DNA from: Actinokineospora xionganensis
GTDB taxonomy: Bacteria > Actinomycetota > Actinomycetes > Mycobacteriales > Pseudonocardiaceae
Direction of reading: 5' to 3'
Length of the DNA stretch: 64,000 nucleotides
Assembly (NCBI RefSeq): GCF_014323725.1
Contig: NZ_JABVED010000010.1
Location: forward strand, 151,729 to 215,728
Below are positions 1-9,098 of this stretch, piece by piece (the first letter of the stretch is position 1; each line of letters begins with the position of its first letter). Both the position numbers and the translations under genes were made by a program. The notes under the pieces are model-generated. The model ran no database searches and was not told where the DNA came from. It worked only from the letters and a program-made list of their open reading frames with translations.

Positions 1-878
1 AGCCCCGAGAGCGCGATGACCAGCAGGGTCGCCGAGAACGCGACAGTGCGGCCCGCGGTGGCCACGGTCCGGCTCACCGCGTCGGCGATTGTGGCGCCCG
101 CGCCCAGCTCTTCGCGGAACCGGCCGACCATGAACAGGCCGTAGTCGATCGCCATGCCCAGGCCCAGCAGGATCGCCACGTTGAGCGCGAACGAGTTGAC
201 CTCCAGCCCGTAGCTCAGCGCCCGCAACACGCCCAGCGATCCGAAGATCGACAGGCAGCCGACCAGCACCGGCATGGACGCGGCGAGGACGCTGCCGAAG
301 ATCACCACGAGCAGGATCAACGTGACCGGCAGTGACACCGCCTCGGCGACGGTCAGGTCGTCCGCGGACCGCTCGTTCATCGCCTGCTCGGTCGGCACCG
401 TGCCGCCGACCTGGGTGCGCACCCCCGGGACCGCGAGCAGGTCGCGGACGGACTGGTAGGCGGTGCGCCGGTCTTCCTTGTCGGCGCCCGCGAGGGTGAT
501 TGTCGCCATCGCCATGGTCTTGTCGGCACCCGCGAGCGCGGGCAGACCGGTGCTCCAGTAGTCGGCGACCTGGACGACCTTGTCCCCGGGCAGGCCCCGC
601 AGAGCGGCGGTGACCTGCGCGGCGAGGGCGGGGTCGTCGACGGTCTTGCCGTCCGGTGCCGTGTAGACCACCACGACGTCCGGCGGGCGCTGCCCGAAGG
701 TCCCGGTGACGATCTCCTTGACCCGCATGGACTCGCTGGCCGGGTCCTCATAGCCGCCCTGGGTCAGCTTGTCGAAGACACCAAGGCCCCACGCGCCCGC
801 GCCGATCGTCACCAGCAGGGTGACGACGAGGACCGCCCACCGTCTGCGGTGCGTGAACGAACCCCACGATGCGAGCAA
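1..878 (-). CDS. MMPL family transporter (RND superfamily), N-terminal part, cut by window edge
   Basis: This is the N-terminal part of a large RND-type membrane transporter. Reading the minus strand from a TTG start at 878 (GGGGA six bases upstream) gives about 290 residues with no stop before the window edge. They comprise an N-terminal membrane helix, an extracytoplasmic porter segment with motifs such as FGQRPPDVVVVYT, and then closely packed helices. The helix reading GLGMAIDYGLFMVGRFREE is the hallmark of MmpL proteins, whose Asp-Tyr pair relays protons. The substrate is unknown; family members export lipids or drugs. The gene is divergent from a TetR regulator that probably controls it. 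The start is uncertain because it is not ATG. Confidence 0.85.
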   Translation of the reverse strand, partial: MLASWGSFTHRRRWAVLVVTLLVTIGAGAWGLGVFDKLTQGGYEDPASESMRVKEIVTGTFGQRPPDVVVVYTAPDGKTVDDPALAAQVTAALRGLPGDKVVQVADYWSTGLPALAGADKTMAMATITLAGADKEDRRTAYQSVRDLLAVPGVRTQVGGTVPTEQAMNERSADDLTVAEAVSLPVTLILLVVIFGSVLAASMPVLVGCLSIFGSLGVLRALSYGLEVNSFALNVAILLGLGMAIDYGLFMVGRFREELGAGATIADAVSRTVATAGRTVAFSATLLVIALSG

Positions 879-946
879 ATCCTGTCCCCTCAACGGAGCA
901 GGACGCTACAGTCCGTAAACGCTGTTCACAACATCGCGGAGACCAC
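879..946. promoter_or_regulatory. Divergent MMPL/TetR control region
   Basis: These 68 bases separate the MMPL start from the TetR start, so both promoters must lie here. The patch ACAGTCCGTAAACGCTGT at about 906-923 has ACAG/CTGT outer arms and an offset CGT/ACG inner pair. It is a plausible, imperfect TetR-dimer operator. No clear -35/-10 pair was recognised. Confidence 0.4.
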
Positions 947-1666
947 ATGACGCAGGGGACTCGTCGGGACCGGGCCCGCGCCGACACGGACCGCGACATC
1001 CGCAGGCAGGCCCGCGCGCTGCTGATCAGCGACGGTCCTCAGGCGGTGACTCTGCGGGCGATCGCCCGGGAGCTGGGGATCACCGCGCCCGCCCTCTACC
1101 GGTACTACGCCTCCCGCGAAGACCTGATCGAACACCTCCGCGCCGACGTCTGCGCGGACCTCGGCGGCGACTTGGACCAAGACCTGGCGGACGTCGCCGA
1201 GTCGGACCACCTCGCCCAGGTGCTCGCGGTGTGCCGCGGCTTCCGGCGGTGGGCCCTGGCACACCCGCAGGAGTTCACCCTCGTGTTCGCAACGCCGCCG
1301 CACGACCCCAGGAAGGACCCGGCGCGGGACTCGTTCGGCCGGATCTTCCTCGGCGTGGCGGGCCGGATCCTCGCAGCCGGGGGACTGGTCACCCCACCGG
1401 AACAGGACATCCCGGCGACACTGGTCAAGGACCTGACGGTGTTCCGGTCGGACCTGCTGGACACCATGGCCGCCGCAGGCGTGTCCATTGCGGACAGTCG
1501 GCTCGGGCTCGCCACGGCGTACGTGATGCTGCGGTTCTGGGTGCGGCTCTACGGGCAGGTCGCGCTGGAAGTGTTCGGGCAGTTCCCGTTCCCGGTCACC
1601 GACGCCGAACCCATCTTCGAGTCGATGCTCGCCGACCTGGTTCGCGAGGTGGGGCTGTCCGACTGA
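947..1666 (+). CDS. TetR/AcrR family transcriptional regulator
   Basis: This is a 239-residue regulator. An N-terminal helix-turn-helix near residues 35-62 contains VTLRAIARELGITAPALYR, the typical TetR DNA-binding pattern. The C-terminal ligand domain is helical and resembles the WHG-type class. ATG at 947 is preferred over an in-frame upstream ATG at 869 because GGAGA precedes it at proper spacing and the longer version would overlap the MMPL start. The gene is divergent from the MMPL transporter, the usual setting for a local repressor that releases its transporter on binding a small molecule. The ligand is not predictable. Confidence 0.88.
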   Translation: MTQGTRRDRARADTDRDIRRQARALLISDGPQAVTLRAIARELGITAPALYRYYASREDLIEHLRADVCADLGGDLDQDLADVAESDHLAQVLAVCRGFRRWALAHPQEFTLVFATPPHDPRKDPARDSFGRIFLGVAGRILAAGGLVTPPEQDIPATLVKDLTVFRSDLLDTMAAAGVSIADSRLGLATAYVMLRFWVRLYGQVALEVFGQFPFPVTDAEPIFESMLADLVREVGLSD

Positions 1667-1692
1667 TTCGCCGGCCAGCCCCGAGATCCTCA

Positions 1693-4476
1693 CTACAGAA
1701 CGATGTTGACCAGACGCCCCGGCACGACGATGACCTTGCGCGGGGTTCCGCCCGCGACCAGGGCCGCGACCTTCTCCTCGGCCAGCGCCGCCGCCTTCAC
1801 CTCGTCCTGGCTCGCGCCCGCGGCCACCGTGATCCGGCCGCGCACCTTGCCGTTGACCTGGATCGGGTATTCGACGGTGTCCTCGACCAGGTAGCGCTCG
1901 TCGGCGGTCGGGAACGGCCCGTGCGCCAGCGACTCGGTGGCGCCCAGCTTCGACCACAGCTCCTCGGCCACGTGCGGGCACAGCGGCGCCAGCATCTGGA
2001 CCATCGCCTCGGCCACCACACGCGGGCAGCCTTCGGTGAAGTTCTTGGTGAGGTGGTTGTTCAGCTCGATCAGCTTCGCGCCCGCGGTGTTGTAGCGCAG
2101 GTTCGAGTAGTCCTCGTGCACACCCGCGATCGCCTTGTGCAGCGCGCGCAGGGTGGCCTCGTCGGGCTCGGCGTCGGTGACCCGGACCTCGCCCGTCTCC
2201 TCGTCGACGATGTTGCGCCACAGCCGCTGCAGGAACCGCTGCGCGCCGACGACGTCCTTGGTCGCCCACGGGCGGGAGACGTCCATCGGGCCCATCGACA
2301 TCTCGTACATGCGGAAGGTGTCCGCGCCGTAGGTCTCGCACATCTCGTCCGGCGTGACCACGTTGCGCAGGCTCTTGCCCATCTTCCCGTACTCCTGCTT
2401 GACCTCCTGGTCACCGAAGAAGTACTTGCCGTCGCGCTCGACGACCTTGGAAGCGTCGACGTACACACCGCGCTCGTCGACATAGGCGTAGGCCTGGATC
2501 ATGCCCTGGTTGAACAGGCGCCGGTACGGCTCCTCGGCGCTGACGTGGCCCAGGTCGAACAGGACCTTCTGCCAGAAGCGCGAGTACAGCAGGTGCAGCA
2601 CCGCGTGCTCGACGCCGCCGATGTACAGATCGACACCGCCCGGGTCCCCGTCGCTCCGCGGGCCCAGCCAGTACTGCTCGTTCTCCGGCTCGCAGAACCG
2701 CTCGGTGTCGGTCGGGTCGACGTAGCGCAGCTGGTACCAGCACGAACCCGCCCAGTTGGGCATGGTGTTGGCGTCGCGGCGGTACTTCTTCTTCCCCTCG
2801 CCCAGGTCCAGCTCGACCTCGACCCACTCGGCGGCCCGCGACAGCGGCGGCGACGGCTCGGTGTCGGCGTCCATCGGGTCGAACGTCCTCGGCGAGTAGT
2901 CCTCGACCTCGGGCAGCTCGACCGGCAGCATCGACTCGGGCAGGGCGATCGGCTGGCTGTCCTCGTCGTAGACGATCGGGAACGGCTCGCCCCAGTAGCG
3001 CTGCCGCGAGAACAGCCAGTCGCGCAGCTTGTACTGGATGGTGCCGCGGCCGTGGCCGTGCTCCTCCAGCCAGGCGATGATCGTCGACTTGGCCTCGTCG
3101 ATCTCCAGCCCGTCCAGGAAACCGCTGTTGATCGCGGGACCCTCACCGGTGAACGCCTCGCCGTCGAAGCCCTCGGTCGGCTGGACGGTGCGGATGATCG
3201 GCAGGTCGAACTTGGTGGCGAAGTCCCAGTCGCGCTGGTCCTGGCCGGGGACGGCCATGATCGCGCCGGTGCCGTAGCCCATCAGCACGTAGTCGGCGAC
3301 GTAAACCGGGATTTCCTTGCCGTCGACCGGGTTCACCGCGTGCGCGCCGGTGAAGACGCCGGTCTTCTGCTTGTTCTCCTGGCGGTCCAGGTCGGACTTG
3401 TTCGCCGCGACCCGGCGGTATTCGGCGACCGCGTCGACGTGCTCGGCGGTGGTGATCACGTCGACCAGCGGGTGCTCCGGCGCCAGGACCATGTAGGTCG
3501 CGCCGAACAGCGTGTCCGGGCGGGTGGTGAACACCTCGATCACGTGCTCGCCGACCGGGAAGCTCACCCGGGCGCCGTGGGACCGGCCGATCCAGTTGCG
3601 CTGCATCGCCTTGACCTTGTCCGGCCAGTCCAGCCGGTCCAGGTCGTCGATCAGGCGGTCGGCGTAGGCGGTGATCCGCATCATCCACTGGCGCAGGTTC
3701 TTGCGGAACACGGGGAAGTTGCCGCGCTCACTGCGACCGTCGGCGGTGACCTCTTCGTTGGCCACGACCGTGCCCAGGCCCGGGACCCAGTTGACCGGGG
3801 CGTCGGACAGATAGACCAGGCGGTACTCGTTCAGCACGGCGTACTGCTCGGCGCGGGTCAGCTCGCACCAGCCGCGCCCGTCCGGGGTGTTCCGCTTGCC
3901 CAGGGCGAACTCGGCTTCCAGCTCGGCGATCGGCCGCGCCCTGCCCGCGTCGGCGTCGTACCAGGAGTTGAAGATCTGCAGGAAGATCCACTGCGTCCAG
4001 CGGTAGTAGTTCGGGTCGATCGTGGAGATCCGGCGCCGCTCGTCGTGGCCCAGGCCCAGGCGGCGGATCTGCCGCAGGTAGGTCTGGATGTTGTCCTCGG
4101 TGGTCTTGCGCGGGTGCTGCCCGGTCTGCACGGCGTACTGCTCGGCGGGCAGGCCGAAGGCGTCGAAGCCCATGGTGTGCAGGACGTTTCGGCCGTTCAT
4201 CCGGTGGTACCGGGCGAAGACGTCGGTGCCGATGAAGCCCAGCGGGTGGCCCACGTGCAGGCCCGCGCCCGAGGGGTACGGGAACATGTCCTGGACGAAC
4301 AGCTTGTCGGCGGGGACCTCGCCCTTGAGCGGTCCGACCGGGTTCGGCGCGTGGTAGGTCCCGCGTTCCTCCCAGTGGTCCTGCCAGCGCTTCTCGATCC
4401 GACCGGCCAGCTCGGCCGTGTACCGGTGGCTCGGCACGGCATCGGCGGCGCTGGGTGTCTGGGGATCGGGGCTCAT
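1693..4476 (-). CDS. leuS: Leucine-tRNA ligase
   Basis: This class I synthetase charges tRNA-Leu in the cytoplasm. The 927 residues match the bacterial LeuS length. The HIGH signature appears as HVGHPLG at residues 74-80. The KMSKS loop appears as KMGKS near residue 698, in the context [13 protein letters not shown]. The editing domain lies between them and the C-terminal tail ends in VNIVL. GGAAGGAAA precedes the ATG at 4476. The gene stands alone, convergent with tetR. Upstream lie a Leu-rich leader peptide and an intrinsic terminator, so expression is probably set by leucyl-tRNA supply. No broken motif was seen. Confidence 0.98.
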   Translation of the reverse strand: MSPDPQTPSAADAVPSHRYTAELAGRIEKRWQDHWEERGTYHAPNPVGPLKGEVPADKLFVQDMFPYPSGAGLHVGHPLGFIGTDVFARYHRMNGRNVLHTMGFDAFGLPAEQYAVQTGQHPRKTTEDNIQTYLRQIRRLGLGHDERRRISTIDPNYYRWTQWIFLQIFNSWYDADAGRARPIAELEAEFALGKRNTPDGRGWCELTRAEQYAVLNEYRLVYLSDAPVNWVPGLGTVVANEEVTADGRSERGNFPVFRKNLRQWMMRITAYADRLIDDLDRLDWPDKVKAMQRNWIGRSHGARVSFPVGEHVIEVFTTRPDTLFGATYMVLAPEHPLVDVITTAEHVDAVAEYRRVAANKSDLDRQENKQKTGVFTGAHAVNPVDGKEIPVYVADYVLMGYGTGAIMAVPGQDQRDWDFATKFDLPIIRTVQPTEGFDGEAFTGEGPAINSGFLDGLEIDEAKSTIIAWLEEHGHGRGTIQYKLRDWLFSRQRYWGEPFPIVYDEDSQPIALPESMLPVELPEVEDYSPRTFDPMDADTEPSPPLSRAAEWVEVELDLGEGKKKYRRDANTMPNWAGSCWYQLRYVDPTDTERFCEPENEQYWLGPRSDGDPGGVDLYIGGVEHAVLHLLYSRFWQKVLFDLGHVSAEEPYRRLFNQGMIQAYAYVDERGVYVDASKVVERDGKYFFGDQEVKQEYGKMGKSLRNVVTPDEMCETYGADTFRMYEMSMGPMDVSRPWATKDVVGAQRFLQRLWRNIVDEETGEVRVTDAEPDEATLRALHKAIAGVHEDYSNLRYNTAGAKLIELNNHLTKNFTEGCPRVVAEAMVQMLAPLCPHVAEELWSKLGATESLAHGPFPTADERYLVEDTVEYPIQVNGKVRGRITVAAGASQDEVKAAALAEEKVAALVAGGTPRKVIVVPGRLVNIVL

Positions 4477-4507
4477 CAGTTTCCTTCCGGGGGTGCGTGC
4501 TCCTGAG

Positions 4508-4546
4508 GAAAAACGAAAACCCCCCAGCCCGCTTGGGCATGAGGGG
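4508..4546 (-). terminator. Intrinsic attenuator in the leuS leader
   Basis: Read on the minus strand, the arms CCCCTCATGCCC and GGGCTGGGGGG pair around an AAGC loop (4520-4546, one bulge). They are followed by TTTTCGTTTTT (4508-4519). This is a textbook rho-independent terminator placed about 30 bases before the leuS start, so it can act only on leuS leader transcripts. Confidence 0.85.
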
Positions 4547-4567
4547 TCGCCGCGCGTGACCGGTCGG

Positions 4568-4606
4568 TCAGCGCGGCCAACTAAGGAGCAGGCGGGCCGT
4601 ACTCAT
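4568..4606 (-). CDS. leuS leader peptide ([12 protein letters not shown])
   Basis: This 12-codon reading frame sits in the leuS 5' leader, with three consecutive Leu codons (CTG CTC CTT) at positions 6-8. A TATTCT -10 element ends six bases before its ATG, so the transcript probably begins at or near the ATG and the peptide is leaderless. Its last codons form the 5' arm of a strong hairpin (about 4552-4576, TGACC/GGTCA inner stem with GC-rich outer stem). That hairpin is followed by the leuS terminator. The arrangement is the classical ribosome-stalling attenuator: scarce Leu-tRNA stalls the ribosome on the Leu codons and should favour readthrough. The alternative antiterminator pairing was not resolved by eye. 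Confidence 0.75.
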   Translation of the reverse strand: MSTARLLLSWPR

Positions 4607-4612
4607 GCCCAG

Positions 4613-4618
4613 AGAATA
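4613..4618 (-). promoter_or_regulatory. -10 element of the leuS leader promoter (TATTCT)
   Basis: TATTCT on the minus strand lies six bases upstream of the leader-peptide ATG, as expected for a leaderless actinobacterial transcript. No good -35 hexamer was found at 16-18 bases. Confidence 0.5.
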
Positions 4619-4711
4619 GCGCACGGGCTCGAACGGCTTTCGGAGATGACCGGGAACACACAGGTCAGGTGCCCGGCGAGGGCGCCGCGGGCAATCTCCT
4701 ACCATCGAGTG

Positions 4712-5119
4712 GTGAACCTCGTGCCGCTCGTGCCGCTCATCGCCGGTCTGCCGCTGCTCGCCGTCGGCTTCCTCGGCCTGACCGAGCGGCTGCCGCGCAA
4801 CCGCTTCGGCGGTGTCCGCACCCCGGCCTCGCTGCGCGACGACGAGACCTTCCGCCTCGCCAACAAGGTCGCGGGCCTGCCCACCATCGTCGCCGGGCTC
4901 ATCGGCGTGGTCGGCGGCACGGTCGGCCTGCTCATGCCAAGCCCGGCGGGCGCGCTCACCGTGGCGATCATCGCCACTGTCGGCCTGCTGGCGATCACCG
5001 TCGCCGCGGGCGTCCTGGGCCATCGCGCCGCCGCCGCCATGCCGGAACCCGCTCCCGAGGTCCCCGCGGGCTGCGCGGGCTGCCAGTGCGGTGGCTGCGG
5101 AGTCCTCGGCAAGGCGTAG
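4712..5119 (+). CDS. SdpI family membrane protein
   Basis: This is a small membrane protein of about 135 residues with three hydrophobic segments. An SdpI/YhfL-type motif lies after the first helix: RFGGVRTPASLRDDETF followed by RLANKVAG. Relatives include Bacillus SdpI, an immunity and signalling protein for a killing peptide, but most actinobacterial members are uncharacterised. The C-terminal tail is Cys-rich (CAGCQCGGCG), which is odd for the family and could bind metal. Two adjacent GTG codons (4709, 4712) can start it. TACCAT at 4700-4705 suggests a leaderless transcript beginning at 4712. It is divergent from leuS and its partner is unknown. Confidence 0.75.
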   Translation: MNLVPLVPLIAGLPLLAVGFLGLTERLPRNRFGGVRTPASLRDDETFRLANKVAGLPTIVAGLIGVVGGTVGLLMPSPAGALTVAIIATVGLLAITVAAGVLGHRAAAAMPEPAPEVPAGCAGCQCGGCGVLGKA

Positions 5120-5144
5120 CCATCCGCCCGGTCGCGGTGGCGTG

Positions 5145-5340
5145 TCACATTCCGACTTCGTCGACTACCGCGGTCCGCTCCACGGAGGCATCGCCTGTGC
5201 CGAGGTGCGCATAGGTCTTCTCGTCGAACACCACCATCGGCGAGATAGCGGTGGATGTGCGGGCCGTGCCGGTCGAAGATCTCGGCTAACCCGTCGGGTT
5301 CGCGCCATGATCGCCGGATGATCTCGGCATCCGTGCTCAT
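5145..5340 (-). pseudogene. Deletion scar: ECF sigma factor N-terminus joined to CU044_5270-type C-terminus
   Basis: From ATG at 5340 the minus strand encodes MSTDAEIIRRSWREPDGLAE and continues IFDRHGPHIHRYLA, the start of an ECF sigma factor (region 1.2/2.1). The frame then loses similarity. Immediately afterwards, in another frame, it reads MVVFDEKTYAHLG and TAVVDEVGM before a stop at 5145. This resembles the C-terminus of CU044_5270-type proteins, which usually follow such sigma genes. The simplest reading is an internal deletion of about two genes that fused the first codons of the sigma gene to the last codons of its partner. A ribosome-binding site (GAAAGG) remains before the ATG. No function is expected. 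Confidence 0.65.
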
Positions 5341-5430
5341 AGGTGCCTTTCGGCTTGGGTGAACGTGTCACCCGTTATCAGCGAAAGCGGCGAACCGAGT
5401 TCACGCTAGTGGCCCGTCCAGGACGAGCCA

Positions 5431-6006
5431 CTAGTTCGCCTTGACGTCACCCGGGTGCGTGGCCAGCAACGCCAGCGGCATGCCTTGGCGGCGGAGGACG
5501 CGACCCCAGAGGTCTTCCTCAGCCGGGGCGAACACGTCGTTGGGCAGGGCGGGGACGACGATCCAGTCGCCGCGGTCGATCTCGCCCGCCAACTGGCCGA
5601 CGTCCCAACCCGCGTAGCCCGCGAACACGCGCATCCCGCGGAACTTGGGGACAAGCATGTCCGGGTCGGCGTCGAGGTCGACCAGCGCCACCGGCCCGCG
5701 CACGCCGATCAGGCCCGTCACCCCGTCGACCAGTTCGCCGGTGTGCATCGCGGCCAGACACAGCGCGGTCTTCTGCTCGACCGGGCCGCCGACGAACACC
5801 GAGTTGGGCTCCGACACGTGCCTGCCCCAGGTGGGCAGCACGTCGTCGACCGGGACGTCGCTGGGCCGATTGAGGACGACTCCGAGCGTGCCTTCACTCC
5901 GGTGGTCGATGATGTAGACCACCGTGCGACGGAAGTTGTCGTCGAGCAGGCTGGGCGCGGCTACCAGCAGCGTCCCTGGCTCGACGGAGGCGTCGGACGA
6001 CACCAC
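5431..6006 (-). CDS. YqgE/AlgH family protein
   Basis: This 191-residue member of the YqgE/AlgH family (DUF179) begins with the characteristic PGTLLVAAPSLLDDNFRRTV. It continues with GVVLNRPSD and FVGGPVEQ, and ends with WGRVLRRQGMPLALLATHP. The fold is known but the function is not; an AlgH role in alginate regulation was proposed in Pseudomonas only. Neighbours are an MFS transporter and pcnA on one side and the sigma-operon scar on the other. In Mycobacterium a yqgE homologue also lies near an MFS gene and leuS, so this small cluster is an old neighbourhood. The sequence looks intact. Confidence 0.93.
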   Translation of the reverse strand: MVSSDASVEPGTLLVAAPSLLDDNFRRTVVYIIDHRSEGTLGVVLNRPSDVPVDDVLPTWGRHVSEPNSVFVGGPVEQKTALCLAAMHTGELVDGVTGLIGVRGPVALVDLDADPDMLVPKFRGMRVFAGYAGWDVGQLAGEIDRGDWIVVPALPNDVFAPAEEDLWGRVLRRQGMPLALLATHPGDVKAN

Positions 6007-6279
6007 GCCATGATCCCATCCGGGCGGCGAGTGTGAACGGCCCGACCCTCCTTCGCGGTCGACGGGAACGAAAGCGGGGGGTCCGTCGTTGATGATGAGG
6101 TCGGCACTGTGTGTCCCCCGGGCTCAACTAGAACCGCCTTCGTGGAATACCGCTCGGCTGGAGCCACGTCGTGCAACTCGCCGTGAGGCGACCCGGTGCC
6201 GGTGTCGGGTGGGCGGTCCCTTTCGGGGCCGCCCATTCCGGCGTTCGGGGGCTTCCGCGGAGACGTAGGCTGAGCCGTC

Positions 6280-7575
6280 GTGAGTACGCGAGCCGAGACC
6301 AGCCACCCCACCGATCACGAGGCACACCACCTCCGGATCGGCGTGCGGAGGCTGCTGGCCATCTCCGGCTTCCGTCGCCTGCTCTACAGCCGCTTCGCCG
6401 CCCAGTGGGGCGACGGCATGCTCCAGGCGGGCCTCGCGGGCGCGGTCCTGTTCAACCCCGAACGCGAAGCCGACCCCCTCGCCATCGCCGCCGGATTCAC
6501 CGCGCTGCTGCTGCCGTACTCGCTCATCGGACCGTTCGCGGGAGCCCTGCTCGACCGCTGGGACCGGCGCAACGTGCTGGTCGTGGCCAACGCGCTTCGG
6601 GGGCTGCTGATCCTGCTGGCCGCGGCGACGGTGGCGATGGGCGCCGACGAGCCGGTGCTCTTCACGCTGGCGCTGATCGTGGTCGGGATCAGCCGGTTCG
6701 TCGGGTCGGGGCTCTCGGCGTCGCTGCCGCACGTGGTGCCGGTGCGCAACCTGATCGAGGCGAACGCGCTGGCCACGACCCTCGGCGCGGTCGTCGCCGT
6801 GACCGGCGCGGGCTGCGCGGTCGGACTACGGGCGCTGGTCGGCTCCGACGACCTCGGCTCCGGGATCACCACGGCCGCCGCGACGCTCGGCTCGGTCGCC
6901 GCCGCGCTGTTCGCCGCCCGGTTCACGAAGGGCGCGCTGGGGCCTGACGAGGTCGACGAGCCGCCGCAGACGCTCGTCGCCATCGCACGGGGGCTGTTCG
7001 ACGGCGCCCGGGCCGCGGTGCGCACACCGACCGTGCTCGCCGGGTTCGTGGCGCTGCTCGCGCACCGGGCCGCGTTCGGGATCCTGCTGCTGCTCACCGT
7101 GCTGCTGGTCCGGTTCAAGCTCGAGACCGGCATGACCGGACTCGGCGAGGTCGCGGGGATGGTCGGGCTCGGCATCCTGCTCGCCGGGCTCACGACCGCC
7201 CGGATCGTCGCCAAGTTCTACCGGCGCCGCACGGTGGTCGCGGCGCTGGTCGTCGGCGGCGTGTCGGTCGTCGCGCTCGGCCTGCCGATGCTGATGATCA
7301 CGACCCTGGCCGCCGCCCTGGTCGTGTCCTACGCGGGCCAGATCGTGAAGCTCTGCGTCGACGCCGCCGTGCAGCGCGACATCGGCGACGAGGTCCGCGG
7401 TCGGGTGTTCGCCCTCTACGACACGCTTTTCAACGTCGCCCAGGTCGTCTCGGTGTCGCTCGCGGCCCTGGTCGTCGCGCCGGACGGAACCTCACCGGGC
7501 CTGTTCGCCGCCGCCGGCATCTGCTACCTGATCGGCATCGCCGGCTTCGTCAGCGTCTCCCGAAGGCATCCCTAG
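6280..7575 (+). CDS. MFS transporter
   Basis: This 431-residue, roughly 12-helix membrane protein is of the major facilitator type. The cytoplasmic loop after helix 2 carries GALLDRWDRRNVLV, the MFS motif A variant (G-x-x-x-D-R-x-x-R-R). The GTG at 6280 lies eight bases after TAGGCT, suggesting a leaderless message. The last 84 bases (7492-7575) overlap the convergent pcnA gene tail to tail. The substrate is unknown; relatives are annotated as drug or metabolite exporters. The mycobacterial counterpart also sits beside yqgE. Confidence 0.9.
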   Translation: MSTRAETSHPTDHEAHHLRIGVRRLLAISGFRRLLYSRFAAQWGDGMLQAGLAGAVLFNPEREADPLAIAAGFTALLLPYSLIGPFAGALLDRWDRRNVLVVANALRGLLILLAAATVAMGADEPVLFTLALIVVGISRFVGSGLSASLPHVVPVRNLIEANALATTLGAVVAVTGAGCAVGLRALVGSDDLGSGITTAAATLGSVAAALFAARFTKGALGPDEVDEPPQTLVAIARGLFDGARAAVRTPTVLAGFVALLAHRAAFGILLLLTVLLVRFKLETGMTGLGEVAGMVGLGILLAGLTTARIVAKFYRRRTVVAALVVGGVSVVALGLPMLMITTLAAALVVSYAGQIVKLCVDAAVQRDIGDEVRGRVFALYDTLFNVAQVVSVSLAALVVAPDGTSPGLFAAAGICYLIGIAGFVSVSRRHP

Positions 7576-9018
7576 GCCCTGCTCGGCCGCCCACTCGCGC
7601 AGAGCGGCGACGGCGTCGTCGTACTCCAGCGGGCCGCGGTCGAGGCGCAGCTCCTTGAGGAACGTCCACGCCTTGCCGACCATCGGGCCCGGCGGCAGCC
7701 CGAGCACCCGCATGATCTCGTTGCCGTCGAGGTCCGGCCGCACCTTGGCCAGATCCTCCTCGGCGGCGATTCGCGCGATGCGCTCCTCAAGGCCGTCGTA
7801 CGTGCGCTGGAGCATGTTCGCCTTGCGCCGGTTGCGGGTGGTGCAGTCGGCACGCACGAGCTTGTGGAGGCGGGGGAGCATCTCGCCCGCGTCGGTGACG
7901 TAGCGGCGGACGGCCGAGTCGGTCCACTCACCGTTGCCGTAGCCGTGGAACCGCAGGTGCAGGAACACCAGCTTCGCGACCGACTCGGTGATGTCCTTGG
8001 AGTACCGCAGCGCCTTCAAACGCTTGCGCACCATCTTGGCGCCGACGACCTCGTGGTGATGGAAGCTGACACCGCCGCCGGGGATGAGCCGCCGGGTGTC
8101 GGGCTTGCCGATGTCGTGCAGCAGCGCGGCCAGCCGCAGCACCAGGTCCGGTTCTGCGTCCTTGTCCTCGAGGTCGATCGCCTGGTCGAGCACGACCAGC
8201 GAGTGCTCGTAGACGTCCTTGTGCTGATGGTGCTCGTCGATCTCAAGCCGCATCGCGGGCAGTTCCGGCAGGACGTGGTCGGCCAGGCCGCTGTCCACGA
8301 GCAGCGCGATGCCTTCGCGCGGGTGCGTGCCGCAGAGCAGCTTGGACAGCTCGGTCTGAATCCGCTCGGGGGTGATCCGTGCGATCTCGCCGCTCATCGA
8401 CGACAGCGCCTCGACCACCCGCGGCGCGGGGGTGAAGCCGAGCTGGCTGACGAACCGGGCGGCGCGCATCATCCGCAGCGGGTCGTCGGCGAAGGACTCC
8501 TGCGGGGTCGCGGGGGTGTCCAGCCTGCGCTCGGCCAGCGCGGCCATGCCGTCGTGCGGGTCGATGAAGCGCTTTGTCGACAAGTCGATGGCCATCGCGT
8601 TGACCGTGAAGTCGCGGCGGACCAGGTCGGCCTCGATCGAGTCGCCGAACTGGACCTCGGGATTGCGGCTCACCCGGTCGTAGGCGTCGGCCCGGAAGGT
8701 GGTGATCTCGCAGGTGGTGCCCTGCCTGGTCGCGCCGACGGTGCCGAAGGCGATGCCCGTGTCCCAGATCGCGTCCGCCCAGCCGCTCACGATCTTCATG
8801 ATCTGCTCGGGCCGGGCGTCGGTGGTGAAGTCGAGGTCGTTGCCCATCCGGCCCAACATCGCGTCGCGGACGGGGCCGCCGACGAGATAGAGGCGGTGGC
8901 CCGCCTGGGTGAACCGGGTGGCGAGATCATCCGCGATCGGCGAAACCCGCATGAGTTCCACAACCGCGTTCTGGGCGGCCTGCGCTGAGGAGACAGGCCG
9001 CGACACTGGGGCAGACAC
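7492..9018 (-). CDS. pcnA: CCA tRNA nucleotidyltransferase / poly(A) polymerase family
   Basis: This class II nucleotidyltransferase adds or repairs the 3' CCA of tRNAs. Counted from GTG at 9018 (508 residues), the catalytic strand reads YLVGGPVRDAMLG (about 44-56), then GNDLDF with the metal-binding Asp pair at 61 and 63. An RRDFTVNAMA motif and the RNA-binding head follow. A C-terminal HD domain carries LAALLHDIGKPDT. TACGCT eight bases upstream supports a leaderless start at 9018; a GTG at 9045 is the alternative. The acidic Gly/Asp-rich C-terminal 28 residues are encoded inside the convergent MFS gene and look like a recent extension. Several tRNA genes such as tRNA-Ala lack an encoded CCA, so this activity should be essential. 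Confidence 0.95.
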   Translation of the reverse strand: MSAPVSRPVSSAQAAQNAVVELMRVSPIADDLATRFTQAGHRLYLVGGPVRDAMLGRMGNDLDFTTDARPEQIMKIVSGWADAIWDTGIAFGTVGATRQGTTCEITTFRADAYDRVSRNPEVQFGDSIEADLVRRDFTVNAMAIDLSTKRFIDPHDGMAALAERRLDTPATPQESFADDPLRMMRAARFVSQLGFTPAPRVVEALSSMSGEIARITPERIQTELSKLLCGTHPREGIALLVDSGLADHVLPELPAMRLEIDEHHQHKDVYEHSLVVLDQAIDLEDKDAEPDLVLRLAALLHDIGKPDTRRLIPGGGVSFHHHEVVGAKMVRKRLKALRYSKDITESVAKLVFLHLRFHGYGNGEWTDSAVRRYVTDAGEMLPRLHKLVRADCTTRNRRKANMLQRTYDGLEERIARIAAEEDLAKVRPDLDGNEIMRVLGLPPGPMVGKAWTFLKELRLDRGPLEYDDAVAALREWAAEQGLGMPSGDADEAGDADQVADAGGGEQAR

Positions 9019-9037
9019 AATGAACGAGCGTAACCGG

Positions 9038-9046
9038 TTATCCACA
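9038..9046 (+). promoter_or_regulatory. Perfect DnaA box TTATCCACA between pcnA and the Nudix gene
   Basis: TTATCCACA matches the strong DnaA box consensus exactly. It lies in the divergent pcnA/Nudix promoter region, 22 kb from oriC, just upstream of the pcnA -10. A single box could make these promoters sensitive to DnaA level. This is based on the match only. Confidence 0.5.
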
Positions 9047-9098
9047 GGGTCGAGCGACGCCCGTCCCCGAGGTCGCCGATCGCATTACCATCGCGAAT

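Noticed and set aside
1231..4506. Very long + strand open frame of about 1090 codons across leuS
   Set aside because: It is antisense to leuS, lacks any recognisable domain, and is Arg/Val/Leu/Asp low complexity caused by high GC at third positions.
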